Origin: Micrococcales bacterium
GTDB taxonomy: Bacteria > Actinomycetota > Actinomycetes > Actinomycetales > Cellulomonadaceae
Assembly: GCA_009779195.1 (NCBI GenBank)
Contig: WRET01000023.1
Coordinates: 1-44,533, forward strand
DNA length: 44,533 nt
Reading direction: 5' to 3'
Below the pieces are notes generated by a model. It saw only the letters and a list, made by a program, of their open reading frames with translations. It was not told the DNA's origin and did not search any database. Made by a program: the position numbers and the translations under genes. This document shows, one piece after another, positions 35,360 through 44,470 of this stretch (the stretch's first letter is position 1; every line of letters starts with the position of its first letter).

Positions 35360-35713
35360 CTAGTTTAGATGTGAAAATGCAAGAGTCAGGATGAGTGCAA
35401 AAATGAGGACGCCCAAGTTTGCAAAGAAAAAGGGCTCCGCAATCTTGCTCCGCTCCAAGTCTGCCCGAAGTCTATCAACAACCGTCACGGCCTGCTTCTG
35501 TCCAACTGTCTCGGTGCCGCCGTCCAAGGGGGAAATTGGCACCGGTGGCACGCTCCAGAGCCGAACCAACAAATATACAGAAAGCCCACAGAGAGCCGGT
35601 GCAACCACCATCGTCGGAACATGAACGGGCCTGCTTCCAGCCATGGACAACACCGCCGCAAGATGCGGAAAAGTAAGAATCAGCGATACCACTCGTAGTC
35701 TCAAATAGTACAT
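35360..35713 (-). CDS. Small membrane protein with four hydrophobic segments
   Basis: 117 residues from ATG 35713, 7 nt after the stop of the upstream gene; TTG 35746 would overlap it. Hydrophobic stretches are VVSLILTFPHLAAVLSM, TMVVAPALCGLSVYLLVRLW and FFFANLGVLIFALILTLAF, with a cytoplasmic-looking charged loop (VVDRLRADLERSK) between the last two. No family recognised. Last gene of a three-gene minus-strand unit that follows the type VII core. Possibly an immunity-type or accessory membrane protein. Confidence 0.6.
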   Translation of the reverse strand: MYYLRLRVVSLILTFPHLAAVLSMAGSRPVHVPTMVVAPALCGLSVYLLVRLWSVPPVPISPLDGGTETVGQKQAVTVVDRLRADLERSKIAEPFFFANLGVLIFALILTLAFSHLN

Positions 35714-35720
35714 TTGACCA

Positions 35721-36059
35721 CTACTCGTCAACGGGAATTTCCCCAAGGAGGATCCCGCGGGCCAACGGGTCGGAGCAACTCAGCTCTTCCCCTCGAACCC
35801 GCGCAGCCTTGTCTCGTTCGCGACGCTCCTCAGAAGAAAGTTCCGATTCGCGTTGACGGTACATCAGCATTCCATGAGACACAGCCTGTTCGATACCCGG
35901 TGCGGAAAGTAGATCGGTGGCATTACGTCGTCCAGCCAGGATATCGTCGACCACGTCACGCAGACGTGGATCGGTATCCTTCGACTCAGACAGGGCCTCC
36001 AGGGCGTTCCGTAGTTGCTGAGCAATAATGCTGTCCGAAGGCATTGACGTAAGTTTCAT
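35721..36059 (-). CDS. Small charged helical hypothetical protein
   Basis: 112 residues with AAGGAG upstream of ATG 36059. Almost entirely helical and charged (QQLRNALEALSESKD, RQRESELSSEERRERDKAARVRGEE), without Cys, signal or TM. It sits between a long WXG-like protein and a small membrane protein. Size and charge would suit a secretion chaperone or adaptor, but nothing in the sequence proves it. Confidence 0.6.
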   Translation of the reverse strand: MKLTSMPSDSIIAQQLRNALEALSESKDTDPRLRDVVDDILAGRRNATDLLSAPGIEQAVSHGMLMYRQRESELSSEERRERDKAARVRGEELSCSDPLARGILLGEIPVDE

Positions 36060-36094
36060 GCGTGCTCCTTCTCCGAGAGTTCGAGAGGTCTGTC

Positions 36095-37180
36095 TTACTG
36101 ATAACTTGGGCCATCAAAGTCTCTGAGCGAACTGATGCTGTCACGATTAGAAATAAGGCCATCCAGACCCATCGATGCGAATTTTGTTTGTGCAATCCCT
36201 AGTAGTCCTTCGATGGCGACAATTCCAAGACCGATGGCACTAAGGATCGTCTCAATCGTCATAAGAGCGCCTGCGATGGTCTCCGGAAGTCCGAGCAGGG
36301 TGACACCCGCAGTGACCACAGCTGCGCCAGTCAAGCCGACAGCAGCGGCGATCAAGGCAGCGAGGACTCCCAAAAGCCCCCCGATTGCGGCTGCGTTGAG
36401 TTGCATTCCGATGGCGACCTGCTCAAACTGTTCAGCAGCGTCATCTATGGCTAGGGCAAATTCGTCCATCGCTGAGAAGAGAGTTAGGAACCAGTTGTGC
36501 GCCGACTCGGCTGCATTCCCTTCCCAGGTTTGCATGACTGCAAGCACTTTGGTGTTGAGGAAATCTACGTGCTCGGTCTCATGCATTGACAGGCAGATCA
36601 GAGCGTTGGACGAGCGCATCGCGAGGTTCCAGTCCCCGGCCAGGAATTTTTCGAGCGAAGTTACCATGTCAGAGATTACCGGAATCAACTGTACAACGGT
36701 CGGGGGAATACCAACCACCCCTCCAAAACCTAGTATCGAGACCGCCTGAATCCAGAGATCTGGTATTCCAGAACTTGACGACGGTTCGTCAATCGACAAT
36801 GTTGGATTTTCGATGGACCTCCTGTCAGAATACCTAGACAAATATTCTGCGCCCTCAGAATAGCGGACACCATAGGCGCTCTCCAGCGAGGCTATTGCAT
36901 TGATGTCCGCGTTCATGTATGCGTCTCGACAATTTTGCACTTCTTGATGTGCGTCCCCCAGGAGCATGTTGACGTGGTCCTCGCGTTCGACGACGCGGGA
37001 GGCGACGGTAGCCGAGGCGATCTCAAAGCGGGCAAACATTCCGTCTGCGATTCCAGTGCTTCCCCCGGCCACCTTGACCCAGCGGCGGCAGTATGTTTCG
37101 AAGTAGCCTCCTGGGCCGCTGTATTCCGGCAGTTGTTCTGCGAATGTTTCGAGCGCGTCGAGATCAAACCGTAATATCAT
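36095..37180 (-). CDS. Long WXG-like protein with hydrophobic C-terminal region
   Basis: 361 residues, with GGAGGAAC upstream of ATG 37180. The first third is helical, with several Tyr. At about 215-230 MQTWEGNAAESAHNWFLTLF fits the WXG turn and following helix of WXG100 proteins. Directly after comes a long hydrophobic Ala/Gly-rich stretch (about 265-340: AAAIGGLLGVLAALIAAAVGLTGAAVV and GLGIVAIEGLLGIA). It could insert into a membrane, as in ESX-associated pore-like or PPE-type proteins. Downstream of eccC on the same strand with 180 bp between, so it may be transcribed with the core or separately. Confidence 0.7.
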   Translation of the reverse strand: MILRFDLDALETFAEQLPEYSGPGGYFETYCRRWVKVAGGSTGIADGMFARFEIASATVASRVVEREDHVNMLLGDAHQEVQNCRDAYMNADINAIASLESAYGVRYSEGAEYLSRYSDRRSIENPTLSIDEPSSSSGIPDLWIQAVSILGFGGVVGIPPTVVQLIPVISDMVTSLEKFLAGDWNLAMRSSNALICLSMHETEHVDFLNTKVLAVMQTWEGNAAESAHNWFLTLFSAMDEFALAIDDAAEQFEQVAIGMQLNAAAIGGLLGVLAALIAAAVGLTGAAVVTAGVTLLGLPETIAGALMTIETILSAIGLGIVAIEGLLGIAQTKFASMGLDGLISNRDSISSLRDFDGPSYQ

Positions 37181-37360
37181 GTTGTTCCTCCAGGGATTCG
37201 TTGGTTGTCGAGTTCTGGTGAAGTCGACCCTGGGCTTAGAATTGTGGCCTGGTTACCGACTCGAATTTTTTGCGGTTGTCGCGCACGACTGTGCATAGCT
37301 TGTCACTGGTGGCTGGACATCCTAAGTCGTGGTCGGACCTCCTACGATTGCGCACTCTCG

Positions 37361-40300
37361 TCATCCGTGTTTGGGTGGGGACCAGGCTAGGTGGGTGGTG
37401 AAGAGGCCTCGGTCTCGGCTGATGACTTGGGCTCGGCCTGGGATGGACTGTTTGGGTTTGACTCGGCGGAGGATCTGGCCTTCGTCGGGGCTTCCGGAGA
37501 GGAGGATGGCTGTGGTTCCTAGGTCGTTGAGGCGTTGGAGGATGGGGTCGAACATGGCTCGGGCGGCGCCGCCGGAATGACGGACGATGACGACGTGGAG
37601 GCCGATGTCGGTGGCTTGGGCCAGGAGGGGGGCCAGCGGGAGCAGGGGGTTTCCTTGGGAGGTGACGACCAGGTCGTAGTCGTCGACGAGGATGAAGCCC
37701 TCGGCACCGGTCCACCACGAGCGGGTGCGCAGCTGGTCGGCAGTGACGTCGGGGCCGGGGATGCGGGTCTTGACGAAGCCAGCGACGTCGGCGATGCCTT
37801 TGGTGGCCGCTTCGTGGGAGGTCATGTAGAGCATGAGGTTCGGCTCGGGTATCTCGTCGAGAAGGGCCCGGCGGTAGTCGACGACGAAGAACTTGACCTT
37901 GTCGGGCGGGTAGACCCGCAGGACCTCGTGGGCAAAGGCACGCAGCATGGACGACTTGCCTGAGCCTCCCTCGCCGAACAAGAACAGGTGCGGCTCGCTC
38001 GTCGGGTTGATGCCGAAGGGGGACAGCGAGTCTTCGTCGACACCCAGCAGGACCCTCGGGTCGTCGGCGGCGACCATGGTGCGCACCTGCGCCAGGTCGA
38101 TACGGTCGGGCAGCATCCGCAGCTTTGGGCCCGACGGGCCTGTCCAGGCGGTGCTCACCTTCGCGACGAGGTCTGCTACGCCGTCAGCGAGGGTCGAGAC
38201 TTCGTCTGATCCGTCGACGCGGGGCAGGGCGACCATGAAGTGGAGCTTGTTGGTGGGGTTCAGACCACGCCCGGGGATCGACGATGGGACCGTCTCAGCG
38301 ATCCGACGGCCGACCGTCGACTCGCCTGGGTCGCCCAGGCGCAGCTCCAGGCGGGTTCCGACCAGGTCTTTGACCTGCGCACGTACATCCATCCAGCGCG
38401 AGGCGCTGAACACCAGGTGCACACCGTAGGTCAGGCCACGTGCGGCGATCTGCTGTACCTGCGCCTCGACCTGCTCGAAGTCCTGGCGCAGGGTTGCCCA
38501 ACCGTCGACGACCAAGAACACGTCGCCCCAGCCGTCGTCGACCTCACCGCGGGCACGGCGCTGGCGGTAAGTGTCCATGGAGTCCACACCGTGCGTGCGG
38601 AAGAACACCTCACGGGAGTTGACGACCGAAGCGACCTCTGCCACGGCCCGGCGCACCACGTCCGGCTCGGACCGCGACCCCAGACCCGCCAGGTGCGGCA
38701 GGTCCCGCAACCCCACAAACGACCCACCACCGAAGTCCAGGACGTAGAACTGCACCTGGGCTGGGGTCGCAGCCAACGACAACGAGCACACCAACGTGCG
38801 CAACAACGTCGACTTGCCTGTCAACGGCCCACCGACCACCGCCACGTGCCCACCGGCACCAGCCAGGTCCACGACCAACGGTTCGCGACGCTGCTCCAGC
38901 GGGACGTCGACCACACCGACCGGGACCCTCATCGGCCCGGCCCCACGCCAACCGGGGCTGGTCAGGCCTGCCCGTGGGTCGACGACGAGGTCGCCGAACA
39001 GCACGTCGAGCGGTTCGGGACGTTCCAGCGGAGGCAACCACACCGGGTGCGCCTGCGGACCCCGCCCAGCCATCGCCGCCACCGCCACCTCGAACGCCGT
39101 GCCGGTCGGAGCCTGTTCGAGCACCGGCGGCGGCAGATCAGGGGCCTCTTCGGCGACCAGCGGGACGTGGGCCACGGTGTACCGGTCCACCCGTGCCGCG
39201 TGGTGGCCCACCTCGGTGCTCACGGGTGCCGAGACCATACGCGGGGCGAGCCGGCCCGAGACGTACGCGGCTTTGAACCTGGTCATCGAGTCGGTGCCCA
39301 CCTTCAGGTAACCCACACCAGGCTCGGACGGGAGCCGGAACGCGTCGTCGACCCCCAAGACCGCCCGCGACTCGGGCGCAGAGAACGTGCGCAGACCGAT
39401 CCTGTACGACAAGTACGTGTCCAGGCCCCGCAGCCGGCCCTCGTCCAGCCGCTGGGACGCGAACAGCAGGTGGACCTGCAACGACCGCCCGACCCTCCCG
39501 ATGTTCACGAACGACTCGACGAACTCCGACCGGGCGGCCAGCAGCTCGGAGAACTCGTCCACGACGACCAGCAGCGCCGGCAACGACTCCAGGTCGTTAC
39601 GGCCCTCTCGCCGTGCCTCCTCGTAGTCGCTGACGCTGGCGAAGTTCCCCGCGGCGCGCAGCACTTCCTGGCGGCGGGTCACCTCACCGGTCAGGGCGTC
39701 CTGGAAACGGTCGACCAGCGACGCTTCTTTGCCCAGGTTGGTGATGATGGCCGACACGTGCGGCATATCCGCCATCCCGGCGAACGTCGCCCCGCCCTTG
39801 AAATCCACGAGGACGAAGTTCAGCTGTTCTGGCGAGTGGGTCAGCGCCAAGGCCAGCACCAACGTCCGCAGCACCTCGGACTTGCCCGAACCGGTCGCGC
39901 CGATGAGCACCCCGTGCGGGCCCATCCCCTGCTCAGCGGACTCTTTGAGGTCCAGCACCAAGGGGGCGCCGTGCTCGTCCTGCCCGATCGGCACACGCAG
40001 ACGGTCCCGTACCAAGCGGGGCCGCCACGTCATGTCGACGTCCACGTCACGGACGTCGGGCAGGCCGAGCAGGTCGGTCAGATCCGCCTGGGACGCCGTG
40101 GGCGAGGCCACCGGCACCGCCTCCGGGCCGTTGTACAACGGCATGAGCCGACGGGCCGTGGCTTCCGCCTCGACCTCGGCGCACTGGTCTGCGCAGACCA
40201 ACCGGCCAGGACCCTCGGCACCGTCCACACGTGCGTCGCCGCCGTCGAGCAGGGTGATGCGCACGGTGCCGTCGGCGGGGCCGGTCGGCACACCGAAAAG

Positions 40301-41314
40301 CAGCTCCTCACGGTCCGCTCGACGCCCCAGCTCCACAACAGTCACCCCGTCGACCGCCAGGAACGGCTCGCTGGGCGGCCCCGCACAGTCACCGACGACG
40401 AGGATGTGAGGCCCACAGTTGGACGGGACCGACGGTGCTGGACGGGTCGTCAGCTCTTCGGGCAGCAACCGCGCCAGGTCAGCGTACGAACGCACGACCA
40501 TCCGCACCGGTCCGGCCCCGTCACGTTCGCGCCGCGAGTGCGCGTGGGGCAACCACTTGACCCACTCCCAGGCTCCGGCGGTGCGCGACGGCGCGACCAC
40601 GGCGACGACGAGGTTCTCCGGGTGGTGCACCGTCGCGGCCCCTACGACGACAGCCCGGGCCAGGGCGCGGGCCCGGTCGCCGTCACCGAGCACCTCGACA
40701 CGTTGCGTGCGCCGCAGGTCCACGCACACGGGCAGCTCAGGCTGCGACTCGTGCGTCACGACGAAACGGTGGGCCGCCACCGCGCACACCGGGTCCACCT
40801 GGGCAAAGGACGCCAGGTCAGGGGCTTGCAGCACCAGGCTCGACGGTTGGTCACCCACGGCCAGGCGGACCTGGAGGAACTCGGGGTCGGCAGGGTTGCG
40901 CTCCCACACACGGGTGCGGTCCTCGGCGAGGAACACCAGGGTCGACGGGTCAGGGAACCGCCACGCCGCCGCGTGACGCTGCGCGGTGGCGGCGGCTCGG
41001 ACGTCAGCGCGGATCGTGGCGAGGTACCCCAGGTACTCACGCCGGTTACGCGTCACCTCCCCCGTGCGCTGCGAACGCTGACGCCACCCGTTGACCAGCA
41101 CGAACCCCAGCGACGACAACAAGAACATACCGCCGATGAGGAACCCTGTGCGTCCCGGCCTCATGACGGAGATCATGACGACCGACCCGAGGCTGCCGAG
41201 CATGGGCAGCATCGACGTCACAGGGGACGTCTGGCCTGCGGGGGGCAGGTCCGGCGGTGCTTTGACCATGAGCGTCCCGGTCGGCTCCTGGGGCGCGGCC
41301 ACACGTGCGGTCAT
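37361..41314 (-). CDS. eccC: Type VII secretion ATPase, EccC with three FtsK/SpoIIIE domains
   Basis: 1317 residues. The membrane motor of the ESX-like secretion system recognises and translocates WXG100 substrates. Two N-terminal TMs lie at about 33-70. ATPase 1 has GATGSGKSE near residue 470, with VDFKGGATF and LLVVVDEF. ATPase 2 has GGPLTGKSTLL near 827. ATPase 3 has GEGGSGKSSML near 1112. All three Walker A lysines are present, and ATPase 2 has VLDFGGGSF where ATPase 1 has VDFKGGATF. The single chain corresponds to fused EccCa and EccCb. ATG 41314 overlaps the stop of the FHA gene. Size is typical. Confidence 0.95.
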   Translation of the reverse strand: MTARVAAPQEPTGTLMVKAPPDLPPAGQTSPVTSMLPMLGSLGSVVMISVMRPGRTGFLIGGMFLLSSLGFVLVNGWRQRSQRTGEVTRNRREYLGYLATIRADVRAAATAQRHAAAWRFPDPSTLVFLAEDRTRVWERNPADPEFLQVRLAVGDQPSSLVLQAPDLASFAQVDPVCAVAAHRFVVTHESQPELPVCVDLRRTQRVEVLGDGDRARALARAVVVGAATVHHPENLVVAVVAPSRTAGAWEWVKWLPHAHSRRERDGAGPVRMVVRSYADLARLLPEELTTRPAPSVPSNCGPHILVVGDCAGPPSEPFLAVDGVTVVELGRRADREELLFGVPTGPADGTVRITLLDGGDARVDGAEGPGRLVCADQCAEVEAEATARRLMPLYNGPEAVPVASPTASQADLTDLLGLPDVRDVDVDMTWRPRLVRDRLRVPIGQDEHGAPLVLDLKESAEQGMGPHGVLIGATGSGKSEVLRTLVLALALTHSPEQLNFVLVDFKGGATFAGMADMPHVSAIITNLGKEASLVDRFQDALTGEVTRRQEVLRAAGNFASVSDYEEARREGRNDLESLPALLVVVDEFSELLAARSEFVESFVNIGRVGRSLQVHLLFASQRLDEGRLRGLDTYLSYRIGLRTFSAPESRAVLGVDDAFRLPSEPGVGYLKVGTDSMTRFKAAYVSGRLAPRMVSAPVSTEVGHHAARVDRYTVAHVPLVAEEAPDLPPPVLEQAPTGTAFEVAVAAMAGRGPQAHPVWLPPLERPEPLDVLFGDLVVDPRAGLTSPGWRGAGPMRVPVGVVDVPLEQRREPLVVDLAGAGGHVAVVGGPLTGKSTLLRTLVCSLSLAATPAQVQFYVLDFGGGSFVGLRDLPHLAGLGSRSEPDVVRRAVAEVASVVNSREVFFRTHGVDSMDTYRQRRARGEVDDGWGDVFLVVDGWATLRQDFEQVEAQVQQIAARGLTYGVHLVFSASRWMDVRAQVKDLVGTRLELRLGDPGESTVGRRIAETVPSSIPGRGLNPTNKLHFMVALPRVDGSDEVSTLADGVADLVAKVSTAWTGPSGPKLRMLPDRIDLAQVRTMVAADDPRVLLGVDEDSLSPFGINPTSEPHLFLFGEGGSGKSSMLRAFAHEVLRVYPPDKVKFFVVDYRRALLDEIPEPNLMLYMTSHEAATKGIADVAGFVKTRIPGPDVTADQLRTRSWWTGAEGFILVDDYDLVVTSQGNPLLPLAPLLAQATDIGLHVVIVRHSGGAARAMFDPILQRLNDLGTTAILLSGSPDEGQILRRVKPKQSIPGRAQVISRDRGLFTTHLAWSPPKHG

Positions 41315-42381
41315 GGCCGCCCTCCTTTCACCAGGTACGACACCATGACCATCGCCTGGCCGACCTGGACTCTCACAACCCCGTCGATCCGGGTCCGCAC
41401 ACGCGGCGCCAGTGGCGTGGGCTCACCGTCGACGACCAGCCGGGTGCCGTTGGTCGACCCCAGGTCGCTCAGCCACACTCCGTCCGCGGTGTGCTCCACA
41501 CGCAGGTGGTCCTTGGAGACCGTGTTGTCGTCCACCACGACCAGCCGGTCCCCCACCTCCTGCGGTCTGGGCTCACGGCCGATGACAGCAGCCTGGCCGA
41601 ACAACACCTGGTCACGCTGGCCGCTGTCGAACACGAGCAGCACGGTGACGTCTGGCTGGAGCAAAGACGCCGTCGCGGACGGTGGGGCAGGTGGTGGAAC
41701 AGGCGGGACAGCCGGTGGGACGGGCGACGACCCGACCCTCAGACGTCGTTGCCGCGGTGAGGACGCACCGGGCAGAGCAGGAACGCTGGACGCACGAGGC
41801 TGCACAGCATGAGGCACCACAGGAGACGGGCCGGCGCCCTGGGCAGGCTCGGTCTCGCCGACCCGTACGACGACTGTCCCAGCAGCACGGTCGGCCCAGG
41901 TACGGCCACGTCCGGTACGGTCCTGCCCGCCCGACGCCACCACGACCCACGCACCTGCCGCACCAACAAGCGCCCCACCGCCGACGACCCCCGCCCGGAC
42001 CAGCTCACGCGCCGCCCCAGGCGACCACGGACGGTCCTGGCAAGAAGTGCGCAGCCGCAGCAACCCGTTGCCGACGGTCAGGCCGGTCCGTGCCTCCCAG
42101 ACCATGAGGGCGACGACACTCTCGACAGCGACGACACAGGCCAGAGCCACAGACCGGGTCAGCGCGACCACCACGCCAGCGATCACGACGACACTGAGAG
42201 CGTCGATGCTGAACGACCCGAGCCGTGCACCCACACCAGCGGCAGCCCAGCCGACAGCCAGACGAGGCGAAGGTCCGACAACCTCGGCTGCCGGTCGTCG
42301 CGGCTTGCCACCGCAGCGCGGGCACAGCCCGGCACCGACCGCGGCTCCACAGCCTGGGCATCTCATCGCTGCACCTGTCAT
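41311..42381 (-). CDS. Zinc-ribbon, RDD and FHA domain protein of the type VII locus
   Basis: 356 residues from ATG 42381, overlapping the eccD-like stop. CPGC...CPRC (Cys 8, 11, 20, 23) forms a zinc ribbon. An RDD-type membrane part follows (GARLGSFSIDALSVVVIAG, about 50-170), then a Pro-rich linker, then an FHA domain at about 255-350 with VIGREP, VSKDHLRV and DLGSTNGT. FHA domains bind phosphothreonine, and the combination ties Ser/Thr kinase signalling to the secretion membrane complex. In some bacilli the FHA part belongs to the ATPase itself; here it is separate. A frame open further upstream is the antisense-type shadow of the eccD-like gene. Confidence 0.85.
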   Translation of the reverse strand: MTGAAMRCPGCGAAVGAGLCPRCGGKPRRPAAEVVGPSPRLAVGWAAAGVGARLGSFSIDALSVVVIAGVVVALTRSVALACVVAVESVVALMVWEARTGLTVGNGLLRLRTSCQDRPWSPGAARELVRAGVVGGGALVGAAGAWVVVASGGQDRTGRGRTWADRAAGTVVVRVGETEPAQGAGPSPVVPHAVQPRASSVPALPGASSPRQRRLRVGSSPVPPAVPPVPPPAPPSATASLLQPDVTVLLVFDSGQRDQVLFGQAAVIGREPRPQEVGDRLVVVDDNTVSKDHLRVEHTADGVWLSDLGSTNGTRLVVDGEPTPLAPRVRTRIDGVVRVQVGQAMVMVSYLVKGGRP

Positions 42382-43697
42382 GCGACCATCGTCCGTAACG
42401 CTTCGACGACGTTGGCCGCGAGCAGCCCCGCAGGCAGGCAGGCAACGAGCGCCACGGCTTCGACGATGTCGGCCACACGAGACCAGGCCAGCGACCTCAC
42501 CCCCCGCGACACGAGCACCGCGACCCCCACAGCGACGAACGCTGCGACGATGGCGCCCAGCGCCACGACGGTCAGGACCGGTCCGCTCACAGCGCACAGC
42601 CGGACGGCGACCACGACGGCCACGACGGCCGACGCGCGCGGCACCCAGTGCAGGTGCCGGCCCCCGACCGACCGCGCCAGCGCCGTCATCACCGCCGCGT
42701 AGCACACCAGCAACCCGAGCTGCCCGACGCGCACCAACACCGGTGCAGGGCCCACAGGCACCGCGAACGGCAAGGCCGCCGCCCCGACGACGCTGAGCAC
42801 GACCGTCCCTGCGACCCGGGCCTGCGTCGCCACACGGACCTTGGCACGCACCTGCTGGTCGTCCACCATGTCGAGCACTGCGGTCGGACGGCTGCGCACC
42901 GACCACCGGGTGTCTTGGTAGCGCTCGACGTCGATGAGCCAGCCTTCGGGCACGGCGAACAGAGCACCTGGCAGGGCCCGCAGACCGAGAGGGACAGCAC
43001 CGGCGACGACCGCAGCCCCGGTCCGCACGTCCCAGCCCAGCACGAGCACAACCCCCCACACGACGGCGACCCCTGTGCACACCGCAGCGAGCACACCGAG
43101 CCCGGCCCGGGCCTGGGGCGTCGGTCCACTGGCCGCACCCAGCGTGAACACGGCCGCCGCGGCGAGCGCCGCTGTGAGCAGGACGACGTGGGTACCGCCG
43201 GTCCCCCGGGCCGGCACGGCCACGACCGCTGCCGCAACACCCACGACAGCGGGCGCCAGCACACCGAACACCCGGTGCTCGTCGTCGGGGGCACGACGGC
43301 GTACCGTCGCCACAGCCCCCACCGCCGCCACCACACCCAGGACTGGCACGACCACCACCTGCCAGACGACCACGTCGCTGGTCAGCGCGACCGCGATAGT
43401 GACCAACCCCACCGCTGCCAAGGCCCACCACGGGCCGGTGACACGCCGGGGGTCGACCCCGTCGCCGTAGCGTCCCGCGAGCGTCGTCGACGGGTCGACC
43501 ACTGTCAGGAGGGCACCATCAGCCAGGTCCCGCACCAGCGACCCAGGTGCGTGTCCGGCGACCGTCCGCACCTGACCGTGCTGGCGGCGCAGACCGGCCG
43601 AGTCGAGCACCTCTCCGAGCACCATCGACCCAGGTGCCACGAGGTCCAGGCGGACGTCACCGTCGAGGACAGCGAACCGACGGGTGTCAGAATCCAT
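42378..43697 (-). CDS. eccD: Type VII secretion integral membrane protein, EccD-like
   Basis: 439 residues from ATG 43697, with AGGGG 8 nt upstream; GTG 43703 is an alternative. A ubiquitin-like YukD-type N-terminus (RRFAVLDGDVRLDLVAPGSMVLGEVL...DGALLTVVDPSTTLAGRYGDG) is followed by about 10-11 TMs, dense in Val and Ala. EccD lines the ESX membrane pore. The position directly after the WXG100 pair and before the FHA and EccC genes fits. The sequence of the TM part is low in specific motifs, so the topology carries the call. Confidence 0.85.
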   Translation of the reverse strand: MDSDTRRFAVLDGDVRLDLVAPGSMVLGEVLDSAGLRRQHGQVRTVAGHAPGSLVRDLADGALLTVVDPSTTLAGRYGDGVDPRRVTGPWWALAAVGLVTIAVALTSDVVVWQVVVVPVLGVVAAVGAVATVRRRAPDDEHRVFGVLAPAVVGVAAAVVAVPARGTGGTHVVLLTAALAAAAVFTLGAASGPTPQARAGLGVLAAVCTGVAVVWGVVLVLGWDVRTGAAVVAGAVPLGLRALPGALFAVPEGWLIDVERYQDTRWSVRSRPTAVLDMVDDQQVRAKVRVATQARVAGTVVLSVVGAAALPFAVPVGPAPVLVRVGQLGLLVCYAAVMTALARSVGGRHLHWVPRASAVVAVVVAVRLCAVSGPVLTVVALGAIVAAFVAVGVAVLVSRGVRSLAWSRVADIVEAVALVACLPAGLLAANVVEALRTMVA

Positions 43698-43822
43698 GGG
43701 CACAACCCCTACGACAATTCTTGCAGCAGTGATTCACCATGACAGTGGACAGATCAGAGGGACAGAACTGGTCTGCCAGCCCCAGCAGTCCGGCTGTCGG
43801 GCACCAGAAGCTCCGGCGCAGG

Positions 43823-44104
43823 CTACTGGAACAGGTTGGCTCCTTGGCGGTCTGCCTGGTTGTAGCTGAGGACGATCTCTTCGAGCTTGGTGCCGATGCT
43901 GAACAGGCTGGTCTGCAGGCCGGTCATCTTCTGGGTCCAGTCGAGCTGGGCGGTCTGGTAGGCCGTCTGGGCCCCACCCTCCCACTGGCCGAGGACCTGC
44001 TGGACCTTGCCGTCGAGGGTGTCCAGCTCACCCTGGATTCCGGCGGACTGGGTGCGGAAGTGCTCACCGAGGCTGGCCACTGCCTGGCCGCTGATGTAGA
44101 ACAT
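43823..44104 (-). CDS. WXG100-family protein (EsxB/CFP-10-like)
   Basis: 93 residues. A helix-turn-helix of type VII substrate size: LGQWEGGAQTAYQTAQLDWTQKM has the WxG turn at about 41-43. The end (LEEIVLSYNQADRQGANLF) carries a helix with YNQAD, close to the YxxxD/E export signal. RBS-like AGAAAGAGAG lies upstream of ATG 44104. It is 39 bp from the other WXG100 gene, and the two probably form a heterodimer. Confidence 0.92.
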   Translation of the reverse strand: MFYISGQAVASLGEHFRTQSAGIQGELDTLDGKVQQVLGQWEGGAQTAYQTAQLDWTQKMTGLQTSLFSIGTKLEEIVLSYNQADRQGANLFQ

Positions 44105-44143
44105 GCTGAGCTCTCTTTCTGGGTGTTCGGGTGTGAGTTGGGA

Positions 44144-44470
44144 TCAGAAACCTTCGAAGCCATCGCCAGCCGCGCCCCTGACCATGGCCGACGCGCTCTC
44201 CTCCTGGCTGGTGTGCATCCCTTCGATCGTGCGCAGGTTCTCCTCCAGGGTGACCAAAACCCCTTGGAGGTTGCTCGCTGCGGTGTCGAACTCGGTCATG
44301 AGGCCGTGGAAGGTGTTGGCTGCCTCACCCCTCCAGCCAGAACCGAGGTCTGCGAGCTCGGTGCGTATCGTTGCGAGCCGGCCGTCGATGGACCCCTTCG
44401 CCTCGCCGACCGCGTTGTAGCCGATCGCCAGCGCGCCAGTCTCCGCGCGTTGCACATCTGGGGATGACAT
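44144..44470 (-). CDS. WXG100-family protein (EsxA-like)
   Basis: 108 residues, with GGAGAG 4 nt upstream of ATG 44470. Two helices around a SGWRGEAANTFHGLM turn (about 44-47), then a Gly/Phe-rich end. It lacks an obvious YxxxD/E tail, as expected for the partner that does not carry the export signal. It is the first gene of the visible type VII operon. The promoter would lie in 44471-44533 or beyond. Confidence 0.92.
   Translation of the reverse strand: MSSPDVQRAETGALAIGYNAVGEAKGSIDGRLATIRTELADLGSGWRGEAANTFHGLMTEFDTAASNLQGVLVTLEENLRTIEGMHTSQEESASAMVRGAAGDGFEGF

Noticed and set aside
38240-41812. 1190-codon plus-strand open frame opposite eccC
   Set aside because: Low-complexity, His/Arg/Gln-rich translation with no domain; eccC is unambiguous on the minus strand.
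42382-43431. N-terminal extension of the RDD-FHA frame
   Set aside because: It lies wholly within the EccD-like coding region in another frame; ATG 42381 with ATGA overlap gives the zinc-ribbon start.
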